The notes under the pieces: generated by a model
Told to the model about the DNA's origin: nothing
The model's database searches: none
The model's input: only the letters and a program-made list of their open reading frames with translations
Program-made: the position numbers and the translations under genes
Assembly: GCA_017524445.1 (NCBI GenBank)
Contig: JAFXVP010000029.1
Location: forward strand, 1-48,084
Length of the DNA stretch: 48,084 nt
Direction of reading: 5' to 3'
From: Clostridia bacterium
Lineage (GTDB): Bacteria > Bacillota > Clostridia > Christensenellales > CAG-138
Shown: one piece after another, positions 33,151 to 42,312 of the stretch
Layout: the number at the start of each line of letters is the position of its first letter
Numbering within the stretch: the first letter of the stretch is position 1

Positions 33151-33591
33151 CTATTCTCCCTTCAGCGCGGCTTTCAGCGCTTTCACGTAGTTTCTCGAGA
33201 TGATGATCTTTTCGCCGGAGCTGAGAGTCGCCGTGAACCGTCCGTTGAAGGCGGGCTGGATCGACTTGATCTTCATCAGGTTGACAAGCATCGGCTTTGC
33301 GATCCGCAGAAAATGCTTGGGCTTCAGCAATTCCTCCAGCTCGTAGATGCGGTACGCGGTCTCGTAGACCCGATTGCGCGTATACAGGAAGGTCTTGCCG
33401 TCGACGGATTCGATATAGCAGACGTCGGTCACGGGGATCTCGTACTGCTTTGCATCCGACGTACCGGAAAGAGTGCCTGCGCGGGATTTGATGAAGGACG
33501 CGATCTCCCGCACCTCGTCCGTCACCGCGTGACAGCGGATCAGAACGAGCTCCTCGCGCTCCTTTTCGACCTGTTCGATGCGTACGTTCAT
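33151..33591 (-). CDS. LytTR-domain DNA-binding regulator
   Basis: 146 residues from MNVRIEQVEKERE. A short N-terminal segment is followed by a LytTR domain (~50-146): YEIPVTDVCYIESVDGKTFLYT, the YELEELLKPKHFLRI stretch, and IISRNYVKALK at the end. There is no receiver domain, as in LytTR/DUF3021 pairs. It starts 13 nt after the hydrolase gene with no clear Shine-Dalgarno, so coupling to that gene is likely. A longer frame to 33672 overlaps the hydrolase and is not preferred. Stop is TAG. Targets unknown; it may regulate its own operon. Confidence 0.88.
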   Translation of the reverse strand: MNVRIEQVEKEREELVLIRCHAVTDEVREIASFIKSRAGTLSGTSDAKQYEIPVTDVCYIESVDGKTFLYTRNRVYETAYRIYELEELLKPKHFLRIAKPMLVNLMKIKSIQPAFNGRFTATLSSGEKIIISRNYVKALKAALKGE

Positions 33592-33604
33592 GCGCGTTTC
33601 GGGG

Positions 33605-34969
33605 TCAATACGTTTCGTTTGCCGTAAAGACGCCCTCCCCCCTGAGATAGCAGTTGAAGAACTCGAGCACAAGCGAATTGACGATCGTCATCGTTTCCTT
33701 CGTGTCGCGCTCGCCGCTGCCGAGCATGTTCCCTAAGATAGGCGACAGAAGCGGCAGATCGGTGAAATCCATGTGCTTCGAGCCGCGGACCGTGGTCTGA
33801 AACCCTGCCGAAGCGTTTTTCAGCAGTACGGCGTTCGGATGGATCCCGCCCTGCGCGACGTATTCTTCCATATCATTATACGAGTCCCAGTTGTCAAATG
33901 CAAGCACCGGAACAGTGTACGGATCCTCGCGCACGGTCAGCGCGCCGTTTTCGACGCCGGTATACTCCGAAAGCATCGTGCCGTCGACGTCGATGACTGC
34001 GTCGATGTCGTCCCGTTCGCGTCCGAGCGCCACGGCGGTCGCGCCGCCCATGGAGTGCCCCATGAGCCCGATCCTTTCAATATCGGTCATGCTGAGGACG
34101 GTTCGGATCGCCTCGCCGTTCTTTTCGGGCACGAACCAGCTTGCGTCCGTCGCACCGGTCGTCACAGCCGTCTTGATCGCATCGACCGCAAGGTTCATAT
34201 CGGCGGTGCGCAGCGCCATCCACTCGGTGTACAGCGCGTACAGCTTCTCACTGCCCATCTGCTCGTTCAGCGTCAGCGCGGTGTTCATAAAGTCCATATC
34301 CACGATGACTGTCTTGCCGTCCGTGTCCTTTGTGAAGAACGCGTGGTGCGGATGATCGAGCGCCGCGACGACGTAGCCGTTGCTCGCAAGCTCCATATAG
34401 GTGGAGGTGTTGCTCTGGTAGTAGCCGAACGCGCCGTGGGAGAAGACGACCAGCGGGAAACGCTCCGTGCTGTTTTCCGTCTCGGGATAATAGAAGTGCA
34501 CGGGCACCTCGCGGCTTGAGCCGTCGGTTTCAAACGGATCGGTCCTTGTCCCGTCAACGAGGATCGCGGAGGTCTCCCTGACGGCATACGCGCCGCTTGT
34601 CGGCAGGCCCTTGTAGCCCGTGAACACGAACGCCGGAACGAGCGCAAAGCCGATCAGCAGGATGCTCATGACGCCGGAAGCGATCGCCTTTCCCTTGCGC
34701 ACGTCGCCCTCGGTCTTCTTGCGCTTACAAAGGATCGCGAGCGCGACGATAAACGCGAGAACCGCAAGCGTGATGAGAACGCCCGTGAGACGCCACTTCT
34801 GCCCGAACGGGAGCAGGATCGCGACGATCGCGATCACGATCTCGGTAAGACGCACGAACAGGCGGTTCTTCCGCCACGTCTTCTTTTCCGTCGCTTTGCG
34901 GCAGGTCATAACGACGAGCGCGATCTCAAACGCCGCCGTCAGCAGAAACAGAACAAAACCCATAGACAT
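33605..34969 (-). CDS. Membrane-anchored PAF-acetylhydrolase-like alpha/beta hydrolase
   Basis: 454 residues. Three to four N-terminal helices (~3-22, 41-56, 62-81, 96-118) place the catalytic domain outside. Residues ~130-450 resemble PAF-acetylhydrolase isoform II: VVFSHGAFGYYQSN, the nucleophile elbow GHSMGG (Ser306), Asp327 or Asp329 in AVIDVDG, and His399 in GSKHMDF. It probably cleaves short acyl esters, perhaps oxidised phospholipids; substrate unproven. GAGG lies 10 nt upstream. It heads a unit with LytTR and DUF3021 genes. Confidence 0.85.
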   Translation of the reverse strand: MSMGFVLFLLTAAFEIALVVMTCRKATEKKTWRKNRLFVRLTEIVIAIVAILLPFGQKWRLTGVLITLAVLAFIVALAILCKRKKTEGDVRKGKAIASGVMSILLIGFALVPAFVFTGYKGLPTSGAYAVRETSAILVDGTRTDPFETDGSSREVPVHFYYPETENSTERFPLVVFSHGAFGYYQSNTSTYMELASNGYVVAALDHPHHAFFTKDTDGKTVIVDMDFMNTALTLNEQMGSEKLYALYTEWMALRTADMNLAVDAIKTAVTTGATDASWFVPEKNGEAIRTVLSMTDIERIGLMGHSMGGATAVALGRERDDIDAVIDVDGTMLSEYTGVENGALTVREDPYTVPVLAFDNWDSYNDMEEYVAQGGIHPNAVLLKNASAGFQTTVRGSKHMDFTDLPLLSPILGNMLGSGERDTKETMTIVNSLVLEFFNCYLRGEGVFTANETY

Positions 34970-35069
34970 TGTTTTTTTACCTCATTTCTTTGATTCGGCT
35001 GCATTGTATCCGCTCGCGTTCTCCTTTGCAATACGTCTGCGCGCAAGATGCAAAATCACGCGATAAGAT

Positions 35070-35102
35070 GCAAAAAAGCCGCGGGATCGCTCCCGCGGCT
35101 TC
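35070..35102 (-). terminator. Terminator of the LRR/caspase-like gene
   Basis: Minus strand AAGCCGCGGGA-GCGA-TCCCGCGGCTT followed by TTTTGC, a perfect 11-bp stem 13 nt past the stop. Confidence 0.88.
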
Positions 35103-35115
35103 CGACGTCAATTGT

Positions 35116-38100
35116 TTATCTGCGGAACAGGACCTCGTTGTTCGGTCCGTAATACTTGGCGTATTGTCCGGTCCAGCTGTATGCCTGGTCGTACGCATAC
35201 CGATAGATCTCGTACAGCGTGACCTTGTTGTTGCTGTCCGTATCGGCGGGCATGGAGCCGGAATAGTTCCCCTTCGGATACTTGCATCCGAGCCCCTTGA
35301 TGAGCGCTGCCGTAAACGCGCCCTGATAATAACCCGTACCGTCGAACTTTCCTTCGTAAGAGGAACGGTATGCCGTTGCTGCCGTGATGACGATGAACTT
35401 GCTCTTTCTGAACTCGCCCATCCTCGTATTGGACGCGGGTTCGCCGTCCTCCGCGTCAAGATAATACCCGGAAAACGCTTCGACCGCGCTCTCGAAGAAC
35501 GCTTCCGACACCTCGTCCATCGGATCCGGACCGATCGCGTTCTGCGCCGACTTCGGCTCGATCGCCGCGCCGCTCATGCAGCTGTCCAGGATCACGACGA
35601 CCCTGCCGCGGACCTTGCTGAGCTCGGCGGCAAGCTCCTGCATGGTGATGTAATTCTCGTCGATGGGTACGAGCGCGCCCTGATAGGTATCGTTGCCGCC
35701 CGCGTCCACGCCGTGACCGGAATAGTAGAACAGCGACACGTCGTTGTCCATCGCGTCCGCGTAGGTCGTTTTGATCGCGTTCAGGATCGCAGCCTTTTTG
35801 CTGTTCGACAGCGTCTTTACCGCGAACGGCCGGTTCAGGCCCTTGAGCATGCCCGCCATCGCGTTCATGTCGTTGACCGGACCTTTCAGCTTCTGATCGC
35901 CGCTGTAATCTTTTTCGCCGATCAGCAGCGCCCTGTACATGACGTCGTACATCGTCTGTCCGCTGCCGGGCTTCACGCGGATCATATTCGACCACTGTCC
36001 GTAATACGTCATGCCCTCGAACACGTGGTACGAGCGAACGCAGACGTAATAGTACGTTCCGTTCGTCAGCGATTTGAGCACCGTCGAGCTGTTCTCTGCG
36101 CCGGCGACCTTGACCGTTTTCAGGTTCTGCGTAAACGCCTCATCGGTTGCGTAACGGAGCTCATAGCCCGTAAAGACCTTTGAGGGCTCCCATGTCGCGG
36201 TGATGGTCTTGTTGCCCGCTTTTAAGCTGTTCAGATGCCGCGACGTGATGCGCACGGTCGTTTTCAACGGTCCGACGATGCCGAGATTGTAATTGTCGCC
36301 GACGTTTCCGCCGATCTCCGCGCCCGTCACCGCATCGGTGCGCTTGTCAAAATACGCCTTGACGCCGTACTGATAGCGCGTACCGGCATAGACCGTCGTG
36401 TCCGTCCACGTCGTCGCGGTCGTGTTGTTCCAGCGTTCAAAGGTCGTCCAGCCCGCGCTCTGCAGATTCCACGCGCGGCGGTAGATGACATAGCCCGCGG
36501 CACCCTCGACCGGCTTCCAGCTCAGCTTGATACCGTCCTTGATGTTCCAGATATCCATCTCCGTCGTCGCCGGCAGATAGATCTTGAAGAACAGCCGCAT
36601 CGTGCCCGCGTATCCCTCGGAGAACGTCACGAAGATATACGCCGTGCCCGCGTTCACGTTCTCGCGGTATTCAACGGAATACGTCGCGGGATCGACCGGT
36701 TCGCCCTCGGCGGTCTTCAGCGTAAAGCCGGGCGTGAACGCGCCGCCGTTCCACACAACGTACGGCGTCGTGCCCCGAAACTGCACGTCGCCCGCGTTCC
36801 ATTCGACCGTACCGTCAAAGGTGCAGGGCTCCTGATAGTGCCACTCGGCGGAGAGCAGCGCGTCGTTGCCGTCTTCGACCGTGAGCTTCTCGTTCCGCTG
36901 CGTCTCGGTGCCGAGATAGAATACGTCCGTGAGTCCGTCGCATCCGAGGAATGCGCCTTCATCAATGTTTATCAAGCTCGCCGGGATCGTGACCGTTTGA
37001 AGCGCTGCGCAGTTTTCAGCCGCTTTTGCTTCGACCGTCTTGACGCCGGGCGAAAAGATCAGTTCCCGAAGCGTCGGCGAATCGGTGAACGCGCCGGTTT
37101 TCACGGTGCGCACGCAGCACGGGACCGTACAGGACGCAAGCGAGTGCAGCGCAAGCCAAAGCGTTTTGCCGTCCTTGCTCAGCAGCATCCCGTCCTCCGC
37201 GCAGAACGTCTCGTTTGCCGGATCGACCGTAAACGCGTCTGCCGCAAGCTGCGTACAGCCGGAAAATGCGGTCGGGTCGATCTCATTGACCTTTGCGGGC
37301 ACGTACAGCGCGGTGAGTCCGCAGTTTTGAAACGCGTTTTCCCGGATCTTTTCCGTCGACGCCGGCAGCGTAACCGTCGTAAGATCGCTGCAGTTTGCGA
37401 ACGTGTACGCGGAGACCGCCAATATTATATCCGGCAGCGTGATCTCCGTGATTCCCGTGTTTTCAAACGCATGCGCGCCGATCCACTCGATGTTCTGTTC
37501 CGTTGTGACCTTGGTGAGATTCTCGCAGCCGGCAAACGCGTACTGTCCGACCGACCGGACGTACTCCTTCAGAAAAACCTTCTGAAGATTTTTGCAGTCT
37601 TCAAACGCATGCGCGCCGACCGCGCCCCTGCATGCGACCGCTTCGATCGCCGTTCCGCTGAATGCGTAGGATGCAATGTCGCCCATCAACGACTGGTTCT
37701 CGATGGACGAAAGATTGCTGCAGCCGTAAAACGCGTAGCTGCCGATGCTTCTTGGATTGCTCGTCCCGTCGTTGTACATCCGCACTGTTCTGATCTGCTC
37801 GCGGTATGCCGCCCACGGCGTGGTATCCGGCGTAAAGTCCCACATTTTGTTGGTGCCGCCGAGCGAAAGCACGCCGTCGCCCGGGAAGAACTTCCACGTC
37901 ATGCTGTTGCCGCAGGCATTTACCTTATACGTACGGACGTATGCGCTGATCGAACCCCCTTGGCCCGGATTGCTGAATCTGACGCCGATGTAATAGGTTT
38001 CACCGGCATACAATACGCGGCGGAGCTTCTCTCTCGACAGCGTATCGCTGACCGTTTCGACAGAGTCCATGATCTGAAACGCGCTGTCGGTCAGCAGGCA

Positions 38101-38409
38101 GATCTCTCCTCTGCCGGTGATCTCGAATTCATAGGTCAGATCCTCCGTCGGCACAAGACGCCAGTATACCGTTTCGCCCGGCTCCACCGCTGCATGGTTG
38201 GTGCCGACGATCAGCTCATCGTCGAGCACGTGATGCTCCGGATCCTCCGTCTGTTCTTCCTCCGCCGGTTCAGCGTCTTCGATCTCCGGCAGTTCGACCG
38301 CCGGTTCGTCGTTCTTCCCGTCTTCCGCCGCCGCAAACGCGGGCAGCAGCGCAAACAGCATTGCCGCACAGAGCAGCAGCGCAAGCAGCTTCTTGTATGA
38401 CGTTTTCAT
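35116..38409 (-). CDS. Secreted BspA-type LRR protein with a C-terminal caspase-like (C14) peptidase domain
   Basis: 1097 residues from MKTSYKKLL (AGGAG 7 nt upstream; the frame begins 20 codons earlier). Signal peptide to about residue 27 (PAFAAA). An acidic stretch (~28-60) and a beta-rich domain precede BspA/LRR_5 repeats (~220-500, units such as IGSYAFYGCSNL). Fn3-like domains (~620-830) follow. The C-terminal peptidase domain (~840-1097) has YYSGHGVD (His899) and ILDSCMSG (Cys944), the caspase dyad, and an EF-hand-like loop DTDSNNKVTLYE (1056-1067) that may bind calcium. It is probably a secreted Arg/Lys- or Asp-type cysteine protease presented on an adhesive stalk. Cleavage preference and target unknown. 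Confidence 0.87.
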   Translation of the reverse strand: MKTSYKKLLALLLCAAMLFALLPAFAAAEDGKNDEPAVELPEIEDAEPAEEEQTEDPEHHVLDDELIVGTNHAAVEPGETVYWRLVPTEDLTYEFEITGRGEICLLTDSAFQIMDSVETVSDTLSREKLRRVLYAGETYYIGVRFSNPGQGGSISAYVRTYKVNACGNSMTWKFFPGDGVLSLGGTNKMWDFTPDTTPWAAYREQIRTVRMYNDGTSNPRSIGSYAFYGCSNLSSIENQSLMGDIASYAFSGTAIEAVACRGAVGAHAFEDCKNLQKVFLKEYVRSVGQYAFAGCENLTKVTTEQNIEWIGAHAFENTGITEITLPDIILAVSAYTFANCSDLTTVTLPASTEKIRENAFQNCGLTALYVPAKVNEIDPTAFSGCTQLAADAFTVDPANETFCAEDGMLLSKDGKTLWLALHSLASCTVPCCVRTVKTGAFTDSPTLRELIFSPGVKTVEAKAAENCAALQTVTIPASLINIDEGAFLGCDGLTDVFYLGTETQRNEKLTVEDGNDALLSAEWHYQEPCTFDGTVEWNAGDVQFRGTTPYVVWNGGAFTPGFTLKTAEGEPVDPATYSVEYRENVNAGTAYIFVTFSEGYAGTMRLFFKIYLPATTEMDIWNIKDGIKLSWKPVEGAAGYVIYRRAWNLQSAGWTTFERWNNTTATTWTDTTVYAGTRYQYGVKAYFDKRTDAVTGAEIGGNVGDNYNLGIVGPLKTTVRITSRHLNSLKAGNKTITATWEPSKVFTGYELRYATDEAFTQNLKTVKVAGAENSSTVLKSLTNGTYYYVCVRSYHVFEGMTYYGQWSNMIRVKPGSGQTMYDVMYRALLIGEKDYSGDQKLKGPVNDMNAMAGMLKGLNRPFAVKTLSNSKKAAILNAIKTTYADAMDNDVSLFYYSGHGVDAGGNDTYQGALVPIDENYITMQELAAELSKVRGRVVVILDSCMSGAAIEPKSAQNAIGPDPMDEVSEAFFESAVEAFSGYYLDAEDGEPASNTRMGEFRKSKFIVITAATAYRSSYEGKFDGTGYYQGAFTAALIKGLGCKYPKGNYSGSMPADTDSNNKVTLYEIYRYAYDQAYSWTGQYAKYYGPNNEVLFRR

Positions 38410-38502
38410 AAGCATACTCCTTCCTGTTCGGATTGCGGCGTGCAGACGCACGGCTCGCAGTCCCTTCATACTATTGACACCGCAGAACGCCGAAATGTTA
38501 CG

Positions 38503-38550
38503 CGTGAAAATAATATATTATTTCACGTCCGTGCTGCAGGGGCCCCCTGC
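38503..38550 (-). other. Two dyads between the M29 peptidase and the LRR/caspase-like gene
   Basis: GCAGGGGCCCCCTGC (38536-38550) is a 15-nt palindrome directly after the M29 stop. CGTGAAA (38503-38509) and TTTCACG (38521-38527) flank TAATATATTA, itself a palindrome. Together they may act as an imperfect terminator, or the second may be an operator for the downstream gene, whose promoter I could not place. Confidence 0.5.
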
Positions 38551-38551
38551 G

Positions 38552-39781
38552 TCAGAACGCGAAGTTGCCGTTGACAAAGACCGGGATCTCGCGGCCGTCA
38601 TGCGTGTAGCCCGTGACCTTGAGGTCCGAGGTTCCCACCATGAAGTCGACGTGCGTGATGGAGTCGTTGATCCCTGCTGCAATGAGCTCTTCCTTTGTCA
38701 TGTTCGCGCCGCCCTCAACGTTCGAAGCGTACGCCTTGCCGAACGCAAAGTGGCAGGCGGCGTTCTCGTCGAACAGGGTCTCATAATAGAGCGTCTTCGA
38801 ATTGCTGATCGGAGAGTCGTACGGCACGAGCGCGACCTCGCCGAAGTACGACGCGCCTTCGTCCACGCTGATCGCGGCCTTCAGCACGTCTTCGCCCTTC
38901 GTCGCCTCCGCTTTGACGATCCTGCCGTCCTTCATGGTGAAGCGGATGTTCTCGATCACGTTGCCGTCGCGGCACAGCGGCATGGACGCGCACACAACGC
39001 CGTTGATGCCCGTCTTCTTGTTCGCGGTGAAGCATTCCTCGGTCGGGATGTTCGGCATGTATTCCTGTCCGGACGCGGTGCGGTCGCCGCCCGCTTCCCA
39101 TACGTGCGTGTCGGCAAGCTCGACCCAGAGGTCCGTGCCGAGCGCGTTCTCATAGTGCAGCTTTTCGAAGTGATACCCGTTCAGGATGCGCACATGCTCA
39201 CGGAGGTTCGCGGCGTGCTTCTTCCACGCCTCGACCGCCGTGCCGTCGCCCTTCACGCGGCACGCCATGAAGATCTTGTCCCACAGCGCGTTGACCGCGT
39301 CCGCTTCGCTGAGATCCGGGAAGACCTTCTTTGCCCATTTGGGGCTCGAAAGCGCGCCGATGCCCCACGGGAAGACGTTCTGATCCTGATAACGGCGATA
39401 TTCTTTGAGCTTTTCGCCGGACGCCTTGTGCGCGCGCAGGATGCGGTCGCTGTCCACGCCCAAAAGATTCTCCGGATCGTCCGAAATCAGATGCAGAAAC
39501 GCCGCGCCTTCCTTTGAATAATGCGTATAGAGGTCCGCGCGGAACTGCGGGAACTCGTCGAATACCGCGTTATCGGCATACAGATACTTTGCGCGGGTCA
39601 TGTGATCGTCGTTCCACATCATCACGACCTCGCGGCAGCCGTTTTCATATGCGACGTCCGCGCACATTCTCGCAAACGGCGCCTGATCGACCGGTGCGAA
39701 CAGCAAAAGCGTCTGTCCCTTCTGAATGTTGACGCCGACCTCGACCAACAGTTTTGCGTACTCTTTGAGCTTGTTTTCCAT
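38552..39781 (-). CDS. M29-family aminopeptidase (AmpS-like)
   Basis: 409 residues from MENKLKEYAKLL (AAGGGG 8 nt upstream; an earlier ATG at 39817 is in the DUF4003 3' end). Family sequence throughout: GVNIQKGQTLLLFAP near the N terminus, NIPTEECFTANKKTG with the first metal-binding Glu, HFAFGKAY with a metal His, and HVDFMVGTSDL with the final His/Asp metal ligands. It is a cytoplasmic metal-dependent exopeptidase with broad specificity. It follows the DUF4003-like gene with a 25-nt gap. Confidence 0.93.
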   Translation of the reverse strand: MENKLKEYAKLLVEVGVNIQKGQTLLLFAPVDQAPFARMCADVAYENGCREVVMMWNDDHMTRAKYLYADNAVFDEFPQFRADLYTHYSKEGAAFLHLISDDPENLLGVDSDRILRAHKASGEKLKEYRRYQDQNVFPWGIGALSSPKWAKKVFPDLSEADAVNALWDKIFMACRVKGDGTAVEAWKKHAANLREHVRILNGYHFEKLHYENALGTDLWVELADTHVWEAGGDRTASGQEYMPNIPTEECFTANKKTGINGVVCASMPLCRDGNVIENIRFTMKDGRIVKAEATKGEDVLKAAISVDEGASYFGEVALVPYDSPISNSKTLYYETLFDENAACHFAFGKAYASNVEGGANMTKEELIAAGINDSITHVDFMVGTSDLKVTGYTHDGREIPVFVNGNFAF

Positions 39782-39806
39782 CTTTGTTTCCCCTTCCTGA
39801 AAATAT

Positions 39807-40778
39807 TTAATGTGCACTCGCCGCCATCGAAACGACGACGAACAGCAAAATTCCGGACATCAGAAGCGTCTGCAGAAGATCGCGCTTCTTTGCAAAATCC
39901 TCCTTCTTAAGCGGCGCGTTCAGCAGCGCGTCGATCGCCGCAAGCGCCGTCGCGTACACGAGCCGCTGGCTCCGCCCGATGCGCATCGGCGAAAAGCCCT
40001 TCTGCTCGCGGAGATACGCCGAAAGTTCGACGATCAGCGCCGCGGTCTCCTTTTCGGGCACATCCAGCCCCGCAAGGAACGCGAGAAGCGGCAGATCGAG
40101 CATCTCACGGTTCTTTTCGCCCGCCTGCCGCACCGCGTCATAGAGCCGCTCGGTCTTCAACGCAAGCTCGTCCGCCGGCTGATCCGAAAACGCGATCGCA
40201 AAGCTTGCCATCTGCGCCGGGTTCGTGCGTCCGAACCGTCCCGAAAGCAGATCCATCGCGGCGTCCATGCGTGCAGACAGCGCATCCTTCTCCGCCCCGT
40301 ACATCGCGAACAGCACGGCGAACATCACGTCCTCGCCGCCGGTCAGGACCCGGTGCGCGTGCCGCATCTCAAGATAGTGCTCCCGCGCGAGCTTTGCCAC
40401 CGCGTCCGCGCGATCGTGGTACTTTGCCATCAGAAACGCCGCCGGACACAGGTAGTCGGTCGGAATGAACCCCGCCGCCCTGAGCTTTTTCAGGTTGTCT
40501 TTTGCGTAGTCCAGCCGCTGCGCGCCGTCCTCGTACTCGCCGATCTTGATCGCCGCGGGCGCCATGCCGAGACCCCGGAACGCCGAAAAGATGCCGGTGT
40601 TCTTTTTCAGGATCTTCTTGCCGCGCCGGATCGATTCGAGGTCCGCGTCGCGATCGTCGATCCCGAGCAAAAGCGCGCACAGGCAGTGTACCTGCGGCGT
40701 GGACATCCGGAACGTGCGTTCGATCCGTCTTCTGTTTTCCATGAACTGCTCCGTGCGGCGCATCGTTCCGCTCTGCAT
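39807..40778 (-). CDS. DUF4003-like protein
   Basis: 323 residues from MQSGTMRRTEQF, chosen because GGAGG lies 8 nt upstream; an earlier ATG at 40793 precedes that site. The protein is largely helical, with features of DUF4003 (the early RRRIERTF segment, LAAL/LCALLLG, LSGRFGRTNPAQMASFAIAFSD) and a C-terminal hydrophobic helix (LLMSGILLFVVVSMAASAH) as a likely membrane tail. Function unknown. A possible promoter (TTTTCA, 17 nt, CATAAT) lies upstream near 40817-40845. The gap to the divergent phosphoesterase (40779-41007) shows nothing else. Confidence 0.75.
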   Translation of the reverse strand: MQSGTMRRTEQFMENRRRIERTFRMSTPQVHCLCALLLGIDDRDADLESIRRGKKILKKNTGIFSAFRGLGMAPAAIKIGEYEDGAQRLDYAKDNLKKLRAAGFIPTDYLCPAAFLMAKYHDRADAVAKLAREHYLEMRHAHRVLTGGEDVMFAVLFAMYGAEKDALSARMDAAMDLLSGRFGRTNPAQMASFAIAFSDQPADELALKTERLYDAVRQAGEKNREMLDLPLLAFLAGLDVPEKETAALIVELSAYLREQKGFSPMRIGRSQRLVYATALAAIDALLNAPLKKEDFAKKRDLLQTLLMSGILLFVVVSMAASAH

Positions 40779-41007
40779 AGCAAAAACCTCCATAATTCTC
40801 TATGTTACATTATGCCATAAAGCTTCCTTTTTGAAAAGACCTTTTTATGGGGCTTCGCAAGCAGTCTGCGCCCTTCTGCGGCAGCCCTTTTCGCGTATGC
40901 GTGCGAGGCAATACGAATCCGTCCCTGCGGCGGCTTTGTTTGTCGAAAACACCATCTGTCACGTTTCGCGTGCTATGCTCCCCCAAAATCGATCCGGAGG
41001 CGAATTT

Positions 41008-42147
41008 ATGTCCAAGACCAATATGTTCCGGGCACTGTGGCTGCTGCTGCTTTCCCTCGTATGCGTTTTGATGTTCTACTACCGCCGCGAGACCACAAAA
41101 TCCCCGCAGGAAACGTTCTTCGGCGAGGACATCGTTGCCGTGGCGACGACCGTGACGCGCACGCCCGCACCGCTGCCGACGGAACCCCCGACGCCGCTTC
41201 CCACGGCGGAACCCAACGCGTACGAGGTCGCGGAGGTCTTTATCCCCCTGCTCTTTACGCCCTCTCCCGTGCCCGCCACGCTTGCGCCGACGGCGGAACC
41301 TTCCGAACCGCCCACGCCCGCGCCGACCGAATTTCCGGAAGCCACCGAGCTGTTTTCGCTGATCTGGTTCTCGGACACGCAGTATTACGCCTATAAACGC
41401 CCGGACATCTTCCTCTCCATGGCGGACTGGGCTGTGCGCGTCAAGGACGATTACGACGCCGTCGCGGTCGTCTGCACCGGCGATATCGTCGACAACCGCA
41501 ACTATACGCGGCATTGGACAAATGCGGAAGCGGCGATCTCGCGATTGAATGAAAAGCTCCCGTTCTACTGCGTCGCGGGCAACCACGACGTCGGCGCGGA
41601 CAAGGTCGAATACGAAACCTACCTTTCCTACGATTTCTGCAGCGCGCCGGAAGCGATGGAGTTTTCCGAGGACCGCCGCTGCTGGGTGCTGCCCATGTGC
41701 GAGCAGGGCATTCTGCTCTGCGGGATCGGGTGGCAGAACGACGCCGCCTATGCCGACTGGCTGATCGCGCGCATCACCGCATACAAGGAGCTCCCCGCCG
41801 TGCTGCTGGTGCATAGCTTTCTGTACGACGACGGCTCGCTTTCCACGAACGGAAAGCGTATCGAAAAGGCGATCCTGCGCGAATGCCCCTCCGTGCGGCT
41901 CGTGCTGTGCGGGCACAACGACGGTTCCGTGCGCTGGTCGCGGAAATACCCGGACGGACACGTCGTGAACGCGATGATGTACAACTTCCAGGACGACAAA
42001 AAATACGGGCTCGGCTACGCCCGCATTCTGATGTTCAATCCGAGTACTCGCAACATCGCTGTCACGACCTACTCCCCGTTCCTCAACGACTACAATTACT
42101 ATAAGGACGCCTCGAAGGACACCTTCACGCTTTACGGTGCATGGTGA
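41008..42147 (+). CDS. Membrane-anchored calcineurin-like metallophosphoesterase
   Basis: 379 residues from MSKTNMFRALW (GGAGG 7 nt upstream; the open frame begins at 40546 but that part is antisense to the DUF4003 gene). One N-terminal helix (~9-26), then a Pro/Thr-rich linker (~45-115). The catalytic domain shows SDTQ (Asp123), GDIVDN (Asp159), GNHD (Asn192-His193), a distal His269 in LLVHSF and GHND (His303). The usual DxH is DTQ here, as in several secreted phosphoesterases. It acts outside the membrane; substrate unknown. Confidence 0.87.
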   Translation: MSKTNMFRALWLLLLSLVCVLMFYYRRETTKSPQETFFGEDIVAVATTVTRTPAPLPTEPPTPLPTAEPNAYEVAEVFIPLLFTPSPVPATLAPTAEPSEPPTPAPTEFPEATELFSLIWFSDTQYYAYKRPDIFLSMADWAVRVKDDYDAVAVVCTGDIVDNRNYTRHWTNAEAAISRLNEKLPFYCVAGNHDVGADKVEYETYLSYDFCSAPEAMEFSEDRRCWVLPMCEQGILLCGIGWQNDAAYADWLIARITAYKELPAVLLVHSFLYDDGSLSTNGKRIEKAILRECPSVRLVLCGHNDGSVRWSRKYPDGHVVNAMMYNFQDDKKYGLGYARILMFNPSTRNIAVTTYSPFLNDYNYYKDASKDTFTLYGAW

Positions 42148-42167
42148 CGTCGGAGCGTTCCCTCTCT

Positions 42168-42195
42168 AAGGCGGGCTTTTGCCCGCTTTTCTTTT
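42168..42195 (+). terminator. Terminator of the phosphoesterase gene
   Basis: GCGGGC-TTTT-GCCCGC followed by TTTTCTTTT. Confidence 0.88.
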
Positions 42196-42279
42196 ACCGT
42201 TTTTTGACAATCCGGACGCATTTGTATGGTATCATAAAGAAAAACGCAACCGATCCCGCGTCCTTCCCCTCTTTTTGGG

Positions 42280-42293
42280 TGTAAGGACTTACA
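42280..42293 (+). promoter_or_regulatory. Palindrome TGTAAGGACTTACA before the ECF sigma gene
   Basis: TGTAAG-GA-CTTACA, 6-bp arms, 20 nt before the sigma factor ATG. A TTGACA (42205-42210) lies further upstream with a TATCAT 20 nt after it, a spacing too long to be confident. The palindrome may be an operator or a small leader hairpin. Confidence 0.45.
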
Positions 42294-42312
42294 AAAAAGG
42301 TTGGAGCTTATG

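Noticed and set aside
36235..38400. 721-codon plus-strand frame opposite the LRR/caspase-like gene
   Set aside because: Arg-rich antisense shadow with no ribosome-binding site; the minus strand has a signal peptide, LRRs and a catalytic dyad.
40546..41007. N-terminal extension of the phosphoesterase
   Set aside because: This part is antisense to the DUF4003 gene; the ATG at 41008 has GGAGG and a proper membrane anchor.
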